From Desulfobacterales bacterium (lineage in GTDB: Bacteria > Desulfobacterota > Desulfobacteria > Desulfobacterales > UBA2156): a stretch of DNA of 47,669 nucleotides. The notes beneath the pieces are model-generated. The model was not told the DNA's origin. It did no database searches and worked only from the letters and a program-made list of their open reading frames with translations. Positions 11,773 through 20,618 of this stretch are shown here, in pieces. The DNA is taken from positions 1 through 47,669 of the forward strand of contig DRHF01000214.1 of NCBI GenBank assembly GCA_011049715.1, in the 5' to 3' direction. The stretch's first letter is position 1. The number at the start of each line of letters is the position of its first letter. Both the position numbers and the translations under genes were made by a program.

Positions 11773-12423
11773 TTGAAGATAATCGAACTAAAAGCAAATA
11801 TCAGGACCGCAGTTGGAAATGGTCCTGCGCGGGTCCTACGAAGAAAAGATAGGATCCCTGCCATACTCTATGGCCCGAACACCGAGCCGATTTTGCTTTC
11901 TCTGGATATAACTGATCTTGAGCAGGCGCTAAAAAAAGTTAAGAGCAGACAGATTTTGTTGAACCTTGCTATTCAAAACGGAAAAACAATCAACAGATCT
12001 GCAATGATAAAAGAGTTGCAGGTACATCCGGTTTTTCAGACCTTTCTTCATGTCGATTTTTATGAAGTCGCCATGGATCGTAAGATCACGGTCAAGGTGC
12101 CTGTAGTCACAGTAGGGAAAACAAAAGGGGTTGAACTCGGCGGGACTTTGCAGCTGGTAAGGCGTGAACTCGACGTGTTATGTCTTCCTAGTCAGATTCC
12201 GAATAAAATTGAGGTTGACACTACGAATTTGGATATAGGCGATTCAATCCATGTTGAAGAAATTCCGTTAGAAGGTGATATTGAATTGTCGGCGGATGTT
12301 AATTTTACTGTGGTTACGGTTCTTGCTCCAACGGTTGAAGAAGTAGAAGAAGTAGAAGAGGAAGAACTGGAAGAGGCTGCCGGTGAAGAGGAGGAATCTG
12401 AGACGGAGACCGAAGACCAGTAA
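11773..12423 (+). CDS. rplY: 50S ribosomal protein L25, general stress (Ctc/TL5) form
   Basis: It binds 5S rRNA in the large subunit. The N-terminal L25 domain (about 1-92, with PARVLRRKDRIPAILYGP) is followed by the Ctc/TL5 C-terminal beta domain (about 95-185) and a very acidic Glu-rich tail from residue 187. It starts with TTG at 11773, supported by AAGGAGG nine bases upstream. The prs-rplY-pth order is a common bacterial arrangement, and pth starts 12 bases after the stop. Confidence 0.95.
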   Translation: MKIIELKANIRTAVGNGPARVLRRKDRIPAILYGPNTEPILLSLDITDLEQALKKVKSRQILLNLAIQNGKTINRSAMIKELQVHPVFQTFLHVDFYEVAMDRKITVKVPVVTVGKTKGVELGGTLQLVRRELDVLCLPSQIPNKIEVDTTNLDIGDSIHVEEIPLEGDIELSADVNFTVVTVLAPTVEEVEEVEEEELEEAAGEEEESETETEDQ

Positions 12424-12435
12424 CGGATCCCACTC

Positions 12436-13029
12436 ATGTCACCATCGCAATTACGTCTGATAGTCGGCCTGGGAAATCCAGGTCATACCTATAAAAAGAC
12501 CCGCCATAATATCGGTTTCATGGTTGCCGATGATCTTGCGGCCGCATTCTCCATTCCGGTTGAAAAAAAAAAATTCGGCGTTCTGTATGGAAAGGGATTT
12601 ATAAATGACAACGGGGTCATTTTGTCCAAACCCCAGGAGTTTATGAACAGATGCGGCCCGCCGATTAAGAGATTGGCAAAATACCATAATATATTTAGCG
12701 AGGATCTATTGATCATTCATGATGATATCGATCTTTCTTTTGGGATAATAAAAATAAAAGAGAAGGGGGGGGCTGGAGGGCATAAAGGTTTAAGGTCTTT
12801 AATCGACGCTTTTGGTAGAAATGACTTCACACGACTTCGGGTTGGTGTGGGGCGACCTGGAGCAGAAGTGAGCGTTACCGATCATGTTCTGGGCAGATTT
12901 GACTTTAATGAAAAAAACAATTTGGAACAGGTTGTAAGAACAACCGGGGATGCCGTTGTTACAATCCTCTGTGAAGGAATAAAAGAGGGAATGAATCGTT
13001 ATAACAACAAAAAGGTTATTTCAAGCTAG
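12436..13029 (+). CDS. pth: Peptidyl-tRNA hydrolase
   Basis: It releases peptides from peptidyl-tRNA dropped by ribosomes. Visible are LIVGLGNPGHTYKKTRHNIGF with the catalytic His in RHNIGF, KPQEFMNRCG (usually MNxSG; here Cys replaces the Ser), the DDIDLSFG segment with the key Asp, and GGAGGHKGLRSL. At 197 residues it has the normal size. The stop TAG at 13027-13029 lies inside the left arm of a hairpin that precedes hppA. Confidence 0.95.
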   Translation: MSPSQLRLIVGLGNPGHTYKKTRHNIGFMVADDLAAAFSIPVEKKKFGVLYGKGFINDNGVILSKPQEFMNRCGPPIKRLAKYHNIFSEDLLIIHDDIDLSFGIIKIKEKGGAGGHKGLRSLIDAFGRNDFTRLRVGVGRPGAEVSVTDHVLGRFDFNEKNNLEQVVRTTGDAVVTILCEGIKEGMNRYNNKKVISS

Positions 13030-13093
13030 TGTCCATCCATTCTGAATTGGACACCTCTATTATTTATTTTAAAGTCGTGGATGGGCACTAGCT
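13024..13093 (+). repeat. 15-bp inverted repeat between pth and hppA with a competing inner hairpin
   Basis: The left arm 13024-13038 (AGCTAGTGTCCATCC) pairs with 13079-13093 over 15 bp with one G-U wobble and a 40-base loop. Part of the left arm, GTGTCCA (13029-13035), can instead pair perfectly with TGGACAC (13048-13054), which is followed by a T-rich stretch. Only one fold can form at a time. It covers the pth stop codon and most of the hppA leader. Confidence 0.6.
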
Positions 13094-13114
13094 AATGAAG
13101 AGATGGAGGAAAGA

Positions 13115-15127
13115 ATGGAAGCCACAGTAAGCAATCTGCCGTTGATTTGTACTTTGGTCGGCATTGCAGGAGTACTTTTTGCTATTATTCTTGCTGCAAT
13201 AGTAAAAAAAGCATCTCCTGGAGATGAGAAGATGGTTGAAATTTCGGATGCAATTAAAGAAGGCGCTATTGCCTATCTGAATCGTCAGTTAAAAAGCGTT
13301 TCTATGGTTGGAATTGTTATTTTTATTGTCATTCTTGTCGCCCTGGGAGCTAAAATGGCTATCGGTTTTTTGATCGGTGCTGCTGCTTCCTACCTTGCAG
13401 GTTATATTGGAATGCGGGTCTCCGTTGTTGCTAATGTCAGGGTGGCTGAAGCGGCGAAAAAAGGGCTTTCAGCCGGCCTTTCGCTGGCATTCAAGGGGGG
13501 GGCAGTCACCGGAATGATAGTCGCCGGGCTTGCACTCACGGCGGTAGCCGGGTTCTTTACCCTCACTCAAGATGTGAATGCCCTGGTTGCGCTCGGGTTT
13601 GGTGGCAGTCTGATATCCATTTTTGCGAGACTTGGCGGTGGTATCTTTACCAAAGGAGCCGATGTCGGAGCGGATCTTGTGGGAAAGATTGAAGCCGGGA
13701 TTCCTGAAGATGATCCGAGAAATCCAGCCGTTATCGCTGACAATGTGGGAGATAATGTGGGAGATTGTGCGGGCATGGCCGCAGATCTTTTTGAAACCTA
13801 CGCTGTCACAGCCGTTGCTGCCATGTTGCTCGGTCACCTTATTTTTCCAAAAGTTCCCATCGCGACCGAATTTCCACTGGTCATCGGTGCGGTGTCCATT
13901 ATTGCATCGATGATCGCCATCTTTTTTGTCCGGCTTGGGAAAAGCGAATATATCATGGGCGCTTTGTACAAAGGGATGTTCGGCTCTGCCATCCTTGCCG
14001 CTTTCGCATTTTATTTCATTACTGAAAAATTGATGACAGGATTGCCGGATATATCAGCGATATCAATTTATTTTGCCGCACTTACGGGGCTTGTTCTTAC
14101 CGTTATCATTGTCATCATCACCGAATATTACACCGGTATTTACGGACCGGTAAAGGGAATTGCGCAGGCGTCGACGACCGGACATGGCACCAATATCATC
14201 GCCGGTCTTGCGGTCAGCATGCAGTCGACCGCCCTGCCTGTTTTAGCGATCTGCCTGGGTATTTTTGTTTCTTATAAATTGGCCGGTCTCTACGGTATTG
14301 CCATGGCTGCCATGTCCATGCTTTCCATGACCGGTATGGTCATCGCCATCGATGCCTATGGCCCGATCACAGACAACGCCGGTGGGATTGCTGAAATGGC
14401 GGGAATGGATGACAGTGTCCGCAAAATTACCGATCCATTGGATGCGGTCGGGAATACCACAAAGGCCGTTACCAAGGGCTATGCCATCGGATCGGCCGGG
14501 CTTGCTGCAATCGTTCTTTTTGCCGCTTATATTTTCGAAATTACTTTAAAAGGTGGCAAAAGCGCAGATATCAGGTTTGACCTGGGAGATGTGAATGTGA
14601 TCATCGGGCTTTTCATAGGGGGTCTCCTTCCTTTTCTATTTGCCTCCATCTCAATGAAAGCTGTTGGGCATGCGGCCGGAGCGGTTGTGGATGAAGTGAG
14701 GCGTCAGTTCCGTGAAATCCCCGGCATTATGGAAGGAACTGCAAAACCGGACTATAGCACATGTGTAGATATCGTCACCAAGTTTGCGTTGAAAGAAATG
14801 ATTGTACCGGCACTGCTCCCGGTGGTCACGCCAATTCTAGTTGGATTTTTGCTGGGCAAGGTGGCACTGGGCGGACTTTTAATCGGCAGCATCGTTACCG
14901 GAATTTTTGTTGCAATTTCCATGACAACCGGTGGTGCGGCGTGGGACAATGCGAAAAAATATATTGAGGACGGCCACCTGGGTGGTAAGGGAAGCGATGC
15001 GCACAAAGCGGCGGTCACCGGGGACACAGTTGGTGATCCTTACAAGGATACCGCCGGTCCGGCGATCAACCCGATGATCAAGATCTTAAATGTGATTGCG
15101 CTCCTTATGGTGCCATTTTTGTCGTAA
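13115..15127 (+). CDS. hppA: Membrane-bound proton-translocating pyrophosphatase, probably K+-independent type
   Basis: This integral membrane pump couples PPi hydrolysis to ion export, with about 16 hydrophobic segments. The PPi site is seen as [20 protein letters not shown] followed by [16 protein letters not shown], and near the C-terminus as [15 protein letters not shown] and [17 protein letters not shown]. The determinant [10 protein letters not shown] has Lys and Thr where K+-dependent enzymes have Ala and Gly/Ala, so a K+-independent H+-pumping enzyme is predicted. ATG 13115 is chosen because GGAGG sits 5 bases upstream; an in-frame ATG at 13103 is possible. It is about 670 residues and would save energy from PPi in an anaerobe. 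Confidence 0.95.
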   Translation: MEATVSNLPLICTLVGIAGVLFAIILAAIVKKASPGDEKMVEISDAIKEGAIAYLNRQLKSVSMVGIVIFIVILVALGAKMAIGFLIGAAASYLAGYIGMRVSVVANVRVAEAAKKGLSAGLSLAFKGGAVTGMIVAGLALTAVAGFFTLTQDVNALVALGFGGSLISIFARLGGGIFTKGADVGADLVGKIEAGIPEDDPRNPAVIADNVGDNVGDCAGMAADLFETYAVTAVAAMLLGHLIFPKVPIATEFPLVIGAVSIIASMIAIFFVRLGKSEYIMGALYKGMFGSAILAAFAFYFITEKLMTGLPDISAISIYFAALTGLVLTVIIVIITEYYTGIYGPVKGIAQASTTGHGTNIIAGLAVSMQSTALPVLAICLGIFVSYKLAGLYGIAMAAMSMLSMTGMVIAIDAYGPITDNAGGIAEMAGMDDSVRKITDPLDAVGNTTKAVTKGYAIGSAGLAAIVLFAAYIFEITLKGGKSADIRFDLGDVNVIIGLFIGGLLPFLFASISMKAVGHAAGAVVDEVRRQFREIPGIMEGTAKPDYSTCVDIVTKFALKEMIVPALLPVVTPILVGFLLGKVALGGLLIGSIVTGIFVAISMTTGGAAWDNAKKYIEDGHLGGKGSDAHKAAVTGDTVGDPYKDTAGPAINPMIKILNVIALLMVPFLS

Positions 15128-15151
15128 TGCGCAGTTTTAAGATTGATGACC

Positions 15152-15270
15152 TCGTAAAAAGACCATATTGCTCTCTAAATGACCATTTTGGGGCGTTTAG
15201 ATCCGCCTGCGGCGGATCAAAACGCTTTATCCCAAAATGCTCAAAGTCGTTCGCAAATGACTTTTTACGA
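15152..15270. repeat. Long imperfect palindrome downstream of hppA
   Basis: The outer arms TCGTAAAAAG (15152-15161) and CTTTTTACGA (15261-15270) are exact inverses. In the middle, GATCCGCC (15200-15207) and GGCGGATC (15211-15218) form a tight 8-bp hairpin, flanked by CATTTTGGG / CCCAAAATG and CGTTT / AAACG. The whole 119-base unit can fold into one long cruciform. It looks like an interspersed palindromic element, not a gene. Confidence 0.65.
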
Positions 15271-15292
15271 GACGTCAAGGTTGATTGAACTC

Positions 15293-15328
15293 AAAAAGGA
15301 CCGGTCTATAATTGGCCGGTCTTTTTTA
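15293..15328 (+). terminator. Rho-independent terminator after hppA
   Basis: GACCGG (15299-15304) pairs with CCGGTC (15316-15321), followed at once by TTTTTTATT. A preceding AAAAAG can extend the stem into the T run. It is well placed to end the pth/hppA transcript before carD. Confidence 0.75.
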
Positions 15329-15422
15329 TTGGTTGTTTTTTTTTTATTATTGTGATATCAGGTTATCTGGATTTTGTTAAAGGACATAATTTAAGAAACC
15401 ATTATAAACAACCGGATAAAAA

Positions 15423-15917
15423 ATGAAAGAATTTCAGATAGGTGATCTGGCCGTATATCCGGCGCATGGCGTCGGTCGGATAGATGCAATTGAAAGCAAG
15501 ATGATCAACGGTGAAACCCAGGATTTTTATATCATGAAAGTCCTTGAAAACAATATGGTTATTATGATTCCGACCTGTAATGTCGAATCCGTCGGTTTAA
15601 GGGCAGTCATCAGCAAAAAAGAGGTTTCCAAAATTTATAAATTGATGAAAGCTGGCCGGGACGAATCAACTTTGACCCAGACATGGAACCGCAGGTACAG
15701 GGAGTACATGGAGAAAATCAAGACCGGTTCCCTCTACGATGTAGCAGAAGTTTTTAGGGACCTTTCTCTCGTGAGATTAACAAAGGATCTTTCCTTTGGT
15801 GAACGAAAACTCTACGATACTGCTCAGGGGCTGCTGGTAAGAGAGCTTTCGACCGCAAAAAACACAGACCAAAAGACCATTCTTGCAGAGATTGAATCTT
15901 TTTTTTCCCCCCAGTAA
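15423..15917 (+). CDS. carD: CarD family transcription regulator
   Basis: This RNA-polymerase-binding protein stabilises open promoter complexes. The N-terminal Tudor-like RNA polymerase interaction domain (about 1-60) starts FQIGDLAVYPAHGVGRI and contains FYIMKVLENNMVIMIP. A helical C-terminal DNA-binding domain includes WNRRYREYMEKIKTG and LSFGERKLYDTAQGLL. At 164 residues it is typical. It sits just upstream of rluD (15-base gap) and may be co-transcribed with it. Confidence 0.93.
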   Translation: MKEFQIGDLAVYPAHGVGRIDAIESKMINGETQDFYIMKVLENNMVIMIPTCNVESVGLRAVISKKEVSKIYKLMKAGRDESTLTQTWNRRYREYMEKIKTGSLYDVAEVFRDLSLVRLTKDLSFGERKLYDTAQGLLVRELSTAKNTDQKTILAEIESFFSPQ

Positions 15918-15932
15918 CCATCCTTCTGTGTA

Positions 15933-16907
15933 ATGATTCATGACACGAATCCCCTTCAATTTATTGTTGACGAGGCGGACAATGGCAGGCGCTTCGACGC
16001 CCTGATTGCTTTGCGGATTTCGAACTGCTCTCGGTCCTTTGCAACCGCTCTTATCTCAAAAGGTGAGATTCGGGTTCAAGGCCTAATAAAAAAGCCCGGT
16101 TACCGTGTGAAGGTCGGCGACAAAATTGATGGCCGGATTCCCCCTCCCCAGGCGGTGGTATTTAAGCCTGAACCGATTGATCTTGATATCATATATGAGG
16201 ATGATCATTTTATCATTTTAAACAAACAGCCGGGCCTTGTTGTCCACCCGGCCCCTGGACATTATTCCGGAACCCTGGTCAACGGACTTTTGTATCATTA
16301 CCCGGATTTGAAAGGATTTGGCGGGGATCTGAGGCCGGGAATTGTCCACCGACTTGATAAGGATACTTCCGGTGTCTTGATTATTGCAAAAGATGGCGTT
16401 GCACATCAACATCTGGCCCGGCAGTTTAAATCGAGAAAAATTAAAAAAGAATACCTTGCACTGGTACATGGTGAGGTGGCGGGTGAAACCGGCACTATTT
16501 CGCTTCCCGTCGGACGTCATCCGGTTGATCGGAAGCGGATGTCGACCCACAGCGCAAAAGGGAGGGATGCTGAGACAGGATGGCGGGTTAGGGAACGGTT
16601 TTCCAAAGCAACATGGTTGGAGCTCGATCTGAAAACCGGACGAACCCACCAGATCCGTGTTCATCTTGCCGCCATTCACCATTCGGTTGTTGGGGACCCG
16701 GTATATGGCAAACGCCAAGGGGTGAAAAAGCAAGAGAATGAAAAAGCCGCTTCCCCAAAAATAGAATCCCCCCTCCGGCTGATGTTGCATGCATGGCGCA
16801 TACGTTTTTCACATCCGGTAACACTTCAGATCAAATCCTTTGAAGCGCCGGTCCCGGAAGATATGAGAGCATTAGCGGACACCCTGCGGCGATCCACCGC
16901 CAAATAG
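15933..16907 (+). CDS. rluD: RluD-type 23S rRNA pseudouridine synthase
   Basis: It probably converts uridines of 23S rRNA helix 69 (1911/1915/1917 in E. coli) to pseudouridine. An N-terminal S4 RNA-binding domain (about 12-70, SRSFATALISKGEIRVQG) precedes the catalytic domain with HRLDKDTSGVLIIAK, whose Asp is catalytic. RTHQIRVHLA and GDPVYG follow. It is 324 residues. Sequence alone does not separate RluD from close paralogues such as RluC, but the S4 domain and length favour RluD. Confidence 0.9.
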   Translation: MIHDTNPLQFIVDEADNGRRFDALIALRISNCSRSFATALISKGEIRVQGLIKKPGYRVKVGDKIDGRIPPPQAVVFKPEPIDLDIIYEDDHFIILNKQPGLVVHPAPGHYSGTLVNGLLYHYPDLKGFGGDLRPGIVHRLDKDTSGVLIIAKDGVAHQHLARQFKSRKIKKEYLALVHGEVAGETGTISLPVGRHPVDRKRMSTHSAKGRDAETGWRVRERFSKATWLELDLKTGRTHQIRVHLAAIHHSVVGDPVYGKRQGVKKQENEKAASPKIESPLRLMLHAWRIRFSHPVTLQIKSFEAPVPEDMRALADTLRRSTAK

Positions 16908-16952
16908 AGTTCCTTCTTCATCGTTATCTGTCAGGAGCCGGGAGTCGTTTTG

Positions 16953-17237
16953 TTACAGATGGAGTTTCAACTCGTCCAGCCACAGTTTGAGGAGGTCGAG
17001 TCTCAAAGCATTGTCGGTTTCCGGCAATTTTTTTGTCCGGATCGATTCAAGCAGCCATCCAAGTGCCACATGAACATCTTCAACCGATAAAACGATTCCG
17101 AGGTCATCTTTAAGGAGGTCTCTGTAGCGCAGTGTAATGGAGATCAAAGTTGAAAAAACGTTTCGGACGTCATCAGGGACCGTGCCGACATCTCCTGCTA
17201 CTTTCATTAACAACTTGTTGATGTCTGATGTATCCAT
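16953..17237 (-). CDS. Small hypothetical helical protein
   Basis: A 94-residue protein that I do not recognise. It is predicted to be nearly all helical, with no cysteines, no membrane segment and a Leu-rich C-terminus (LRLDLLKLWLDELKLHL). It lies alone on the minus strand, convergent with rluD, and its upstream side abuts the inverted-repeat block at 17262. No convincing ribosome site is visible. It could be a real cytosolic protein of the lineage or a chance frame. Confidence 0.45.
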   Translation of the reverse strand: MDTSDINKLLMKVAGDVGTVPDDVRNVFSTLISITLRYRDLLKDDLGIVLSVEDVHVALGWLLESIRTKKLPETDNALRLDLLKLWLDELKLHL

Positions 17238-17261
17238 GCAAAATCAAATGGGCAGTGGACC

Positions 17262-17870
17262 CCATAAGCGCTAAGTTGTTTTGTAAACATTCACAGATTA
17301 CATTTATATCGTACAAGGTTGTTTTGAAAGATGAACGTCGAACATCGAACGCCCAACGTCGAATGAAAAACAAACACCCAATACCGAACATTCAACACCT
17401 ATTTCTGTTTCTTTTCAGCCATTTTGATATTCGTAACGAAAATCTTAATTAATTCTTCTGTTTCCTTTAAAATATCATTTAGTAGCTCAGGTTTTGTATG
17501 TGTTCAGGGGGTCAGTCATTTCCCCTTCACTTAGGTGTCTTCATCGCTGGTATTTTCAATGAGTTAGCAGCGGTGGCATTCCTGCCCCCTTCGCTGCGCT
17601 CAGGATGGCTGCGGTCTCCCCCACTGCTAAATCACTGAAAATACGAAGCGACTCCGCCAATATCGTTACGGAGAAACAACCGCCCCCTGAATAGTTACCA
17701 GGTTTTAATTAGTGGTACACGCTGGATAAGTTTTAAGCATCTTTGAGTCTCTCTAAGTTTCTTTTTTTCCCCATTCAACATTCGATGTTGGACGTTCGAT
17801 GTTCGATGTTCAATTTTTTTCAGTTAACCTTCCACAGTCCCCCGGCGTAAAAATAACTTAGCACTTATGG
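17262..17870. repeat. Nested inverted-repeat block (four arm pairs)
   Basis: This 700-base gap has no credible gene but four arm pairs. Pair 1: 17262-17282 with 17850-17870 (21 nt, 2 mismatches). Pair 2: 17333-17365 with 17779-17811 (33 nt, 3 transitions), itself built of GAACRTC-like units. Pair 3: TTCAGGGGG 17503-17511 with 17682-17690 (exact). Pair 4: about 17549-17575 with 17620-17643. Pairs 1-2 share a centre near 17568 and pairs 3-4 near 17596. This suggests a palindromic element nested in a larger inverted repeat, perhaps MITE-like and non-autonomous. Confidence 0.65.
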
Positions 17871-17935
17871 CAGTAGACCCCGCGTGTTTATGTACACGAA
17901 TATCAAGCGGAGACGAGGGTGGGGCCCCGGGCTGG

Positions 17936-20020
17936 TTAAGCCGCATCCTTGTTGTAACAAATTCTACAGCAGTCCAGACAACGATTCGACTCGAATTCGG
18001 CCCCCTTTTTGCTGATAACAAGGTCAGTTTCTAAAAAAGATTGAATACGATCTTCGACAGGGAGTTCGGGCATCTTTGTCCTCGGTGATTTGATAATGCC
18101 TGAAACCTGATCGAAGATGGATTCCGGGATATGTTTTTCCAGCAATGATTTCGGTATTGGTTTGAGTTCTTTTCCGGACAAATAAAGATGAATTGCCCTT
18201 GCAGCTCTTCTTCCGCCGCCGATCGCTTCAACCACCAGTGAAGCGCCTGTGAACGCGTCGCCTGCAGTAAAGATATGGGGGATGTTTGATTGAAGGATTT
18301 CCGGGTCTGCGTCAATCGTATTCCATCGGGTAACACCGAGATTGCTTATCGGTTTTCCTTTGTCAGCAAAAGAGATGTCAGGCCCCTGACCGATGGCAGT
18401 AATCATCATATCGGTTTCAATAAGTGTTTCAGACCCTTCGATCGGAACCGGACGGCGACGGCCACTTGCATCCGGTTCGCCTAGTTTCATTTTCAGGTAT
18501 TCAAGATGAGTGACCCTTCCTTCTTTATCCCCTGACGCTTGAACCGGCGAAGCTAGAAAATGAAACTTAACTCCCTCCTCCTCTGCAGCTTCAATTTCAA
18601 CCCTGTTGGCGGGCATTTCGTTCCGTGTGCGGCGATAAACGATCGTTACCTCCTGGGCACCCAATCGGACGAGTGTGCGGACACAATCGATCGCGGTATT
18701 ACCGCCGCCGATCACCACACACTTTTGGCCGATCGGGATAGATTCGTCCGTGCTGTCTCCCTGTTGGATTTTGGCAAAACGGGTTAAAAAATCGATTCCG
18801 GTAAAACACCCTTTTTGATCTTCACCCTTAACCTTTAGCTGATAATCACTCCAGGCGCCAACCCCTAAGAAAATGGCATCGTACCCTTGTGAAACAAGCG
18901 ATTCAAGGTCGAAATCAACGCCCAGCTTTACCCCTGTATGATATTCGATTCCCAGCTCAAGGATACTGTCGATTTCCCATTCCAAGATTTCTTTGGGAAG
19001 TCGATACTCGGGAATGCCGTAACGAAGCATACCTCCGAGATTTCGCATCTTGTCAAAAATGGTCACACCATGGCCCAGCCGCCGTAGAAAATAGGCGCAG
19101 GTCAACCCGGCAGGCCCCCCGCCGATCACCGCAATTTTTTTATCAGTTGATGGGGCGCAGGGGATGGAAAATCGATGACCGCATTTTACCTCAAAATCAG
19201 CCGCAAAGCGTTTAAGCTGATTTATGGAGACCGCTTCATCCTCTATACCTCTCCGGCAGTATTCTTCACAGGGATGAGGACAAACCCTGCCGCACGTGAA
19301 AAGGAGGGGGTTACGTTCCCGAATGGTCTCCACCGCAGCTCGGTAATCGCCGCTTTTGATTTGAGAGATATATTTGGGAATGTTGATTTCCGCCGGACAG
19401 GTTTGGCTGCATGGGGCGAGGGGGTCGTCTTCCTGGTTGAAATGGAGAAGCCGTTGAGACAGGGTTCGGACCTTTAGGATACTTTTGGGGCAAACCTTCT
19501 CACATGCGCCACAACCGACGCATTTGCTTTGGTCGACAACGGGATACCCTTTTGGGCCCATATGGATGGCATTGAATGAACAAGACCGAATACAATCTCC
19601 AAGGCAGAGGCATCCGATGGTGCAGATACGCTTTCCGCCATAAAAAGCGGCCAATGCCCGGCACGAGTTGATTCCGATATAATAAAACCGGTCCGCCGCT
19701 CGGTCTCCCCCTTCACAACGGTTTAAAGCGCGAAGGGGTTCTGCACTGCCGGCTTCTACCCCCATCACCGATGCCACGTTCATTGCCGACTCCGGTCCGG
19801 CGATAACACAGACCGTAGGCCGTGCATTACCGTCAACTACGGCAAGGGCTACCGAAGCGCATCCCGCATATCCGCAGCCACCGCAATTTGCACCAGCGAG
19901 ATGACCCTCGACTAGAGCGATTCTGGGGTCTTCATATACATAAAATATTTTTGAGGCGATGCTCAGGGTCAAGCCACAAACCGCCCCAATCCCGGACATA
20001 AATAAAACAGCTTCGGTCAA
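17936..20020 (-). CDS. rnfB: RnfB fused to a GltD/NfnB-like NAD(P)H:FAD oxidoreductase domain
   Basis: Residues 1-28 form one membrane helix. The RnfB [4Fe-4S] domain follows (ANCGGCGYAGC, Cys46/49/54/71), then two ferredoxin clusters (Cys133-Cys147 and CVGCGACEKVC at 167-177). From about 200 a complete glutamate-synthase-small-subunit-like part begins: an Fe-S helical domain (CSQTCPAEINIPKYI, CGRVCPHPCEEYC), an FAD site VIGGGPAG (about 298-305), an NAD(P)H site VIGGGNTAID (436-445), and FTAGDAFTGAS near the end. A Cys-rich tail, CLDCCRIC, closes it. Usual RnfB is about 190-330 residues; this is 694. The start is TTG 20020, 12 bases after rnfA. It is the last gene of the operon. Confidence 0.93.
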   Translation of the reverse strand: MTEAVLFMSGIGAVCGLTLSIASKIFYVYEDPRIALVEGHLAGANCGGCGYAGCASVALAVVDGNARPTVCVIAGPESAMNVASVMGVEAGSAEPLRALNRCEGGDRAADRFYYIGINSCRALAAFYGGKRICTIGCLCLGDCIRSCSFNAIHMGPKGYPVVDQSKCVGCGACEKVCPKSILKVRTLSQRLLHFNQEDDPLAPCSQTCPAEINIPKYISQIKSGDYRAAVETIRERNPLLFTCGRVCPHPCEEYCRRGIEDEAVSINQLKRFAADFEVKCGHRFSIPCAPSTDKKIAVIGGGPAGLTCAYFLRRLGHGVTIFDKMRNLGGMLRYGIPEYRLPKEILEWEIDSILELGIEYHTGVKLGVDFDLESLVSQGYDAIFLGVGAWSDYQLKVKGEDQKGCFTGIDFLTRFAKIQQGDSTDESIPIGQKCVVIGGGNTAIDCVRTLVRLGAQEVTIVYRRTRNEMPANRVEIEAAEEEGVKFHFLASPVQASGDKEGRVTHLEYLKMKLGEPDASGRRRPVPIEGSETLIETDMMITAIGQGPDISFADKGKPISNLGVTRWNTIDADPEILQSNIPHIFTAGDAFTGASLVVEAIGGGRRAARAIHLYLSGKELKPIPKSLLEKHIPESIFDQVSGIIKSPRTKMPELPVEDRIQSFLETDLVISKKGAEFESNRCLDCCRICYNKDAA

Positions 20021-20032
20021 AGTAAATTTCTT

Positions 20033-20608
20033 TTATACCATGCCTTTAAAGGCAAAAAATGCAAGTGATAGTACCCCTGCAGTCACCAGTCCGATCGACG
20101 CATCCTGGAGCGGCTTTGGAACTCTGCCCAGATTGATTCTTTCGCGTACACCTGCAAAAAGAATCAGGGCAAGTCCGAACCCAACCGCGTAAGCAGTCGA
20201 TGAAACCAGTGCCTGAAGAAAGGTATATTCATTGTTGGAAATAATAAGCGCAACGCCAAATACCGCGCAATTTGTTGTAATCAGTGGAAGAAAGATACCC
20301 AGTCCCGTGTAAAGCGCCGGGATGACTTTTTTTAAGAACATCTCCACGAACTGCACAAGCGATGCAATCACGAGGATAAATGAAACGGTTCTCAGGTATT
20401 CGATGCCGAATCGCTTTAAAACCAATACGTCGGTTATCCATGTAATGACCCCGGCCAAAGATAAAACAAAGACAACCGCCATTGCCATGCCGATCGCCGT
20501 CTCCATTTTTTTGGACGTTCCCAAAAAGGGACAATTTCCCAGGTACTGGGCAAGGAGTATGTTGTTTACAAATATGCAGCTGATGACAAGGAGTATCAAA
20601 TCGCCCAT
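20033..20608 (-). CDS. rnfA: Rnf complex subunit A (membrane)
   Basis: A six-helix inner-membrane subunit of the ferredoxin-linked ion-pumping Rnf complex. The pattern NNILLAQYLGNCPFLGTSKK, with its conserved Cys, is typical of RnfA/NqrE. In homologues this Cys, together with the matching one in RnfE, holds a buried [2Fe-2S] cluster. It is 191 residues, standard. AGGAGG precedes the ATG. It lies 10 bases after rnfE and 12 bases before rnfB. Confidence 0.95.
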   Translation of the reverse strand: MGDLILLVISCIFVNNILLAQYLGNCPFLGTSKKMETAIGMAMAVVFVLSLAGVITWITDVLVLKRFGIEYLRTVSFILVIASLVQFVEMFLKKVIPALYTGLGIFLPLITTNCAVFGVALIISNNEYTFLQALVSSTAYAVGFGLALILFAGVRERINLGRVPKPLQDASIGLVTAGVLSLAFFAFKGMV

Positions 20609-20618
20609 TTATTTCCTC

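Noticed and set aside
15200-15218. GATCCGCC hairpin as the hppA terminator
   Set aside because: No T run follows; a better terminator lies at 15293-15328.
17333-17811. Repeated GAACATCGAAC-type units as a CRISPR array
   Set aside because: Units are only 7-11 bases, adjacent and in inverted pairs, without unique spacers.
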